A stretch of DNA of 64,000 nucleotides, from contig JAOVFP010000013.1 in NCBI GenBank assembly GCA_025738555.1, forward strand, positions 3,472,001 through 3,536,000. Direction: 5' to 3'. The stretch is from Cyathus striatus (lineage: Eukaryota; Basidiomycota; Agaricomycetes; Agaricales; Nidulariaceae). The notes under the pieces were generated by a model. It saw only the letters and a list, made by a program, of their open reading frames with translations, did not search any database and was not told where the DNA came from. The position numbers were made by a program, and so were the translations under genes. Positions 61,101-64,000 of the stretch are shown here, piece by piece; position 1 is the stretch's first letter; each line of letters opens with the position of its first letter.

Positions 61101-61927
61101 TTCTTGCTGAAGACGTCAGCAAACTCATGGTAGTCCGAGGGAACATTAGAAAGGTCAATGGTCTCTGTGGCCATAGTGGCAGCAGCAGATGCAGAGACTA
61201 CAGCACCAAGATGTATCCTGAAGGTTTGAGACCTTTCAAGTTTGCTAGCTCTAAGAAATGCAGCAGCATTGATCATAGAGATGCTCAGAGGAGGACATGA
61301 GTCTGGTGGAGGAAAAGATGGTTCATCTGGTGAAGCAGGTGGCAATGAAGGAGTATCCTTCGGAGCAGGGGTCGATGAAAGCAGAGATGATTCCTCTGTA
61401 ACAGTGGTTTGGAAGTGAAGTATGCATCTCTGTACCCAGTCAATCAACAGATTGTATTGGGAGAGCCAGTTAAATCCTAAAACCATGGAACAAGAAGAAT
61501 CAAGCGGAGTCACATAAAGTGCAAGGGAGATGCATTCGCCAGATGGAAATGTTACAGGCAAAGTAGTACTTTCTGTAAGAGTAGAGTTTGTGGTGCTGTC
61601 AAACAGTCGTAATGCTATTGGAGTTATAGGAGTGGTAGGTAGGTGATTTCTCCAGATGAAAAATGAGTCAATGAAACAGTGAGTAGAGCTGGAGTCAATA
61701 AGGGCAGCATAGGTAAGTAAAGTGTTCAGTGTTATAGAAGATGGAGAGGAGAGTGGTATATGTACAGCCTGAGGGTCAGAAAGAGCAGACACGTTAAGTC
61801 TTACCTCCATGAGAGCACAAGGGAGAGGAACATGGCCCTCGACTTGTGTGGAGTTACAAGGACCGCACTCTTGCAGCTGTGGATGTAGCCTTGCAGCAAT
61901 CCTTAGCCATGTGTCCAGCTTTAGCAC
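58160..61927 (-). pseudogene. Retrotransposon pol: protease, RT, RNase H, integrase, chromodomain (four TGA stops)
   Basis: One frame throughout. Protease-like segment [14 protein letters not shown], where the usual DSG is DSS. Reverse transcriptase with [19 protein letters not shown] and the active site [13 protein letters not shown]. RNase H with ETDASDYAL and THDKELLVIFEAFKVW. Integrase with a zinc-binding HHCC region (HDHILAGHPGQNKT, SCTTCMRSKP) and core SMDFIETLP, TSNRGSEF (catalytic Asp replaced by Asn), GQTEHINQ. Integrase C-terminus KYYGPYEIIAETG and a chromodomain (about 58190-58310: KLRYLVCWSGYEGTGEELTW). TGA codons at about 60497, 60345, 60255 and 58760 each interrupt a conserved stretch where Arg is expected. 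Stop TAG at 58160. Confidence 0.9.
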
Positions 61928-63452
61928 AAAACAAGCAGAGCTTGTTGTCCAAATGACGTTTGCACTCCTCTGGAGTTAACTTACCATCAGGCCCTAATTT
62001 ACCTGTTAAGTCTGGGCCTTGAGAGGCAGGACAGTGTGGTTGGGCTGTAGACCTGGAGGAAGTGCTCGGAGTAGGTACTGATGCAGCAGGCTCTGCAGGA
62101 GTGTTTCCCCGGTTCCTATTGTTGGAAGCTGGAGGAAGAGTCTTGGAAGGTGCAGCAGCAACCTTGTGACGTCTCTCCTCAATGGCATGTTTGGTACTGT
62201 GCTCCCAATGGCGCTGATCAAAGCCTTGGGCCAAAGCCTTCATAGGTTGAAGGGATTCAGGATGAGGAATCTCCCTGCTGGAGATTTTGTCCTTAATGTG
62301 CGGACATAACCCATAGTAGTATTGTGAGGTGAGAGATGGGTTGTCCCAATTCAACAAGGTAGCATACTTGTTGAAATCGATTTCATACAAAGTAATGTGA
62401 TGGTTGTTTTCCATCTTTAGTGCACGGATTTCCAATTCAGCTTCTGCTTGGGGGTTAGTTTGTCCGAAGTGAGTCCGGAGCAAACTAACGAAAAAGAGCC
62501 AATTGTCCATCCAGTGCTCATAAATATCCTCATCCAGATGTGAACTGAACAAAGCCCCTGCAGATCCCTGGAGAAAAGTTAACATATAGTCAACTTTCAC
62601 CTGGTCACTGTTGTAAAGGTGGGGGTTGTTCCGGAATTTTAGGCGGGACTGGGTTAAGAATGCATCCAGCTTATCAGTGCTAGAGCCATTGAAAATGTCA
62701 GGCACTTTGAATTTCTTGTCACATGGTGCAGGAGTAGGAGGTGGCCAATCCATAATGTGCTCAACTATAGTAGTCAGAGCACCAACCACATCTTCTCTGT
62801 CATAATGACGTCGATGAGGGTGGTAGGAGGATGAGCGAGAGGAGCGAGAGGAGCCATGAGATGAAGGACCAGAGCCTCCAGGTCTGCCAGGCCCACCAGG
62901 AGGAGTTCCCCCATGGCCTGCAGAATCTCCGTGATCAGAGGGAGGAACTTCATCCTCAATATCACCAAACTGAGAATTACCATCAGAGGGCTCATGGTTG
63001 GAGCCATCCTCAGATGATTTGTAACCATTGCCCCCATTGCCATTATCTCCGGGTGGAGGTGGTGGCAGAGCACTCCCAGCACCTGAAGGTATAGGTGCTT
63101 TAGGGGGTGTTAGACCTGGAGTTGGAGCTCATGGGTTGGAGTCAATGGTAGCATGTGGAATGAGTGTTGGGTCAAATGGAAAAACAAGCAGCATGGGTCA
63201 GGCATTGCTGACATACTCGAATGCTGGTTGCAGCACCCATTGAGCACGTCCAGCCGAGACAGGAATTCTTGAGACCAATGCACTGGCTGACTCTGGAACA
63301 GGAGAACGAGAAACAGAAAGAGGTCGTGGGACAGTAGTCGTATGTTGAGTAGCAGATTGCTGAGAAGCCAAACAATTACTGTGTCGGGCTTGCAGTGGGA
63401 TTGTTTGCTGCTGGTGGCTGCATTGATGAGCAGTCTCGGTACGAGTAGCCAT
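61854..63452 (-). pseudogene. Retrotransposon gag with CCHC zinc knuckle (two TGA stops)
   Basis: Likely start MATRTETAHQ at 63452. TGA codons at 63198-63200 and 63129-63131 break the N-terminal part; after them the frame is open for about 420 codons. A Gly/Pro/Ser-rich stretch is followed by the capsid-like region (KFKVPDIFNGSSTDKLDAFL, MLTFLQGSAGALF, HFGQTNPQAEAELEI) and a CCHC knuckle [14 protein letters not shown] near the end. Stop TAA at 61854. Gag would package element RNA. The capsid and knuckle order is the usual one. Confidence 0.85.
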
Positions 63453-63504
63453 CAGAGAAAAGACAAAAATGTGGAGAAGATCCAAGGGAGTGAGTTTCAA
63501 ATAC

Positions 63505-64000
63505 TGTCACGTCCCATTCTATTCCACTAGGGACAAGAACCTCAGAGTAGATAGTCTAACAGTGGAGTAACTTGTACAATGTTAGTAGGGTGTGTGGAGA
63601 TGATGAACAAGTATGGGAGTAGTGGAACATTGGCTTCAACTTGTGTGTTGCGCCCCTTGGACTTCCAGTTCTGTATTTAGAACAAAGCAGAGTAAGTGGC
63701 AAAATAGCGGAGTTGGCTCAAGGCCCAAGTGGGAGAAGGGTGTAAACATAGTTGATTTGAAACTAAAGTATATCTACATTACAGGAGTAGTTTATATAGT
63801 AAACTACTTTGTCTGAATGTGTATGGAGTAATGCCCATGGGTATGTGGCATCCTAGGGTTAAGTAAACTCCATGAAATGTAGAACATGGTAAGCTAGTAG
63901 TACACCTCTAGATTATAGTCATAGGAGAAATGGCCGCGGCCGGAGAACGAGGTAGTAATATTAAAGGGAAGGAACAAGTAAACAATTACAAGTAAACATT
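63505..64000. repeat. Putative partial 5' LTR of the Ty3/gypsy element
   Basis: On the plus strand the segment begins TGTCACGTCCC at 63505, which on the minus strand gives an end GTGACA followed 53 nt later by the gag start. LTRs with TGTCAC..GTGACA ends are common in such elements. The other LTR end and the second copy are not visible, so this is inference. Confidence 0.4.

Larger units (their letters stand above)
58160..63505 (-). mobile_element. Ty3/gypsy chromodomain retrotransposon (chromovirus type), decayed
   Basis: Minus-strand order: gag with zinc knuckle, protease, reverse transcriptase, RNase H, integrase, chromodomain. That order and the C-terminal chromodomain define the chromovirus branch of Ty3/gypsy elements. 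Gag and pol lie in different frames with a 74-nt overlap (61854-61927). Six in-frame stops (two in gag, four in pol) are all TGA, and integrase carries an Asp-to-Asn change, so this copy cannot move alone. A 5' LTR probably begins at 63505 and continues beyond the window. Confidence 0.9.

Overview
This window is nuclear DNA from a filamentous basidiomycete, most likely an Agaricomycete. Protein genes are cut by many short introns, mostly 46-61 nt with GT..AG ends. Orthologues of fungal single-copy genes (TEL1, MVP1, PMT4, SUS1, Mago nashi, cardiolipin synthase, a PACT-domain spindle-pole protein) lie on both strands with short spacers. The dispersed repeats, a chromodomain Ty3/gypsy element and a Tc1/mariner element, are typical of mushroom genomes. 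I spliced every gene by hand, keeping reading frame across GT/GC..AG borders. Exon lists are in the evidence fields; start and end give the whole coding span.

Layout: 1-1573 (+) 3' part of a copper P-type ATPase; 1938-2984 (+) probable dynactin p22/p24 subunit; 3518-6071 (-) sorting nexin Mvp1; 6335-9579 a 3.2-kb Tc1/mariner transposon with perfect 96-bp inverted repeats, a TA duplication, a frameshifted transposase and an unusual second gene; 9927-12709 (-) PMT4; 13675-17402 (-) a RING-PH-VWA scaffold of the Far1/Ste5 type; 18903-20113 (+) DOPA 4,5-dioxygenase-like protein; 21634-23227 (+) cystathionine beta-synthase; 24120-33838 (+) TEL1/ATM kinase (12 exons, about 3044 aa); 34421-37100 (-) PAK/Ste20 kinase; 38804-39157 (+) possible small orphan gene; 39675-41381 (-) secreted GH43 enzyme; 42203-43725 (-) secreted MRJP/yellow-like protein; 44423-45661 (-) mitochondrial ribosomal protein S10; 45909-46358 (-) SUS1; 46514-47297 (+) Mago nashi; 48268-54160 (+) PACT-domain spindle-pole protein; 54369-55395 (-) cardiolipin synthase. 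From about 55,740 to the window end lies transposon-derived, CpG-depleted DNA holding a repeat-type ORF and a decayed chromodomain Ty3/gypsy element on the minus strand.

The host genes are mainly housekeeping: membrane traffic (dynactin, Mvp1), secretion (Pmt4), DNA damage signalling (Tel1), mRNA export and exon junctions (Sus1, Mago), mitochondria (S10m, Crd1) and the spindle pole. The Far1/Ste5-like scaffold and the Ste20-type kinase may act in the same pheromone/MAPK pathway, but they are about 17 kb apart and nothing here shows co-regulation. SUS1 and Mago are divergent and share a 155-bp spacer.

The most notable observations are: the two-gene mariner element; microexons of 6 nt in Mago and 10 nt in the GH43 gene; two GC-AG introns that the frame requires; a stretch of about 1.1 kb without a single CpG over a repeat ORF; and a retroelement whose six in-frame stops are all TGA. 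Three otherwise intact genes carry small frameshifts, which may be real or assembly errors.
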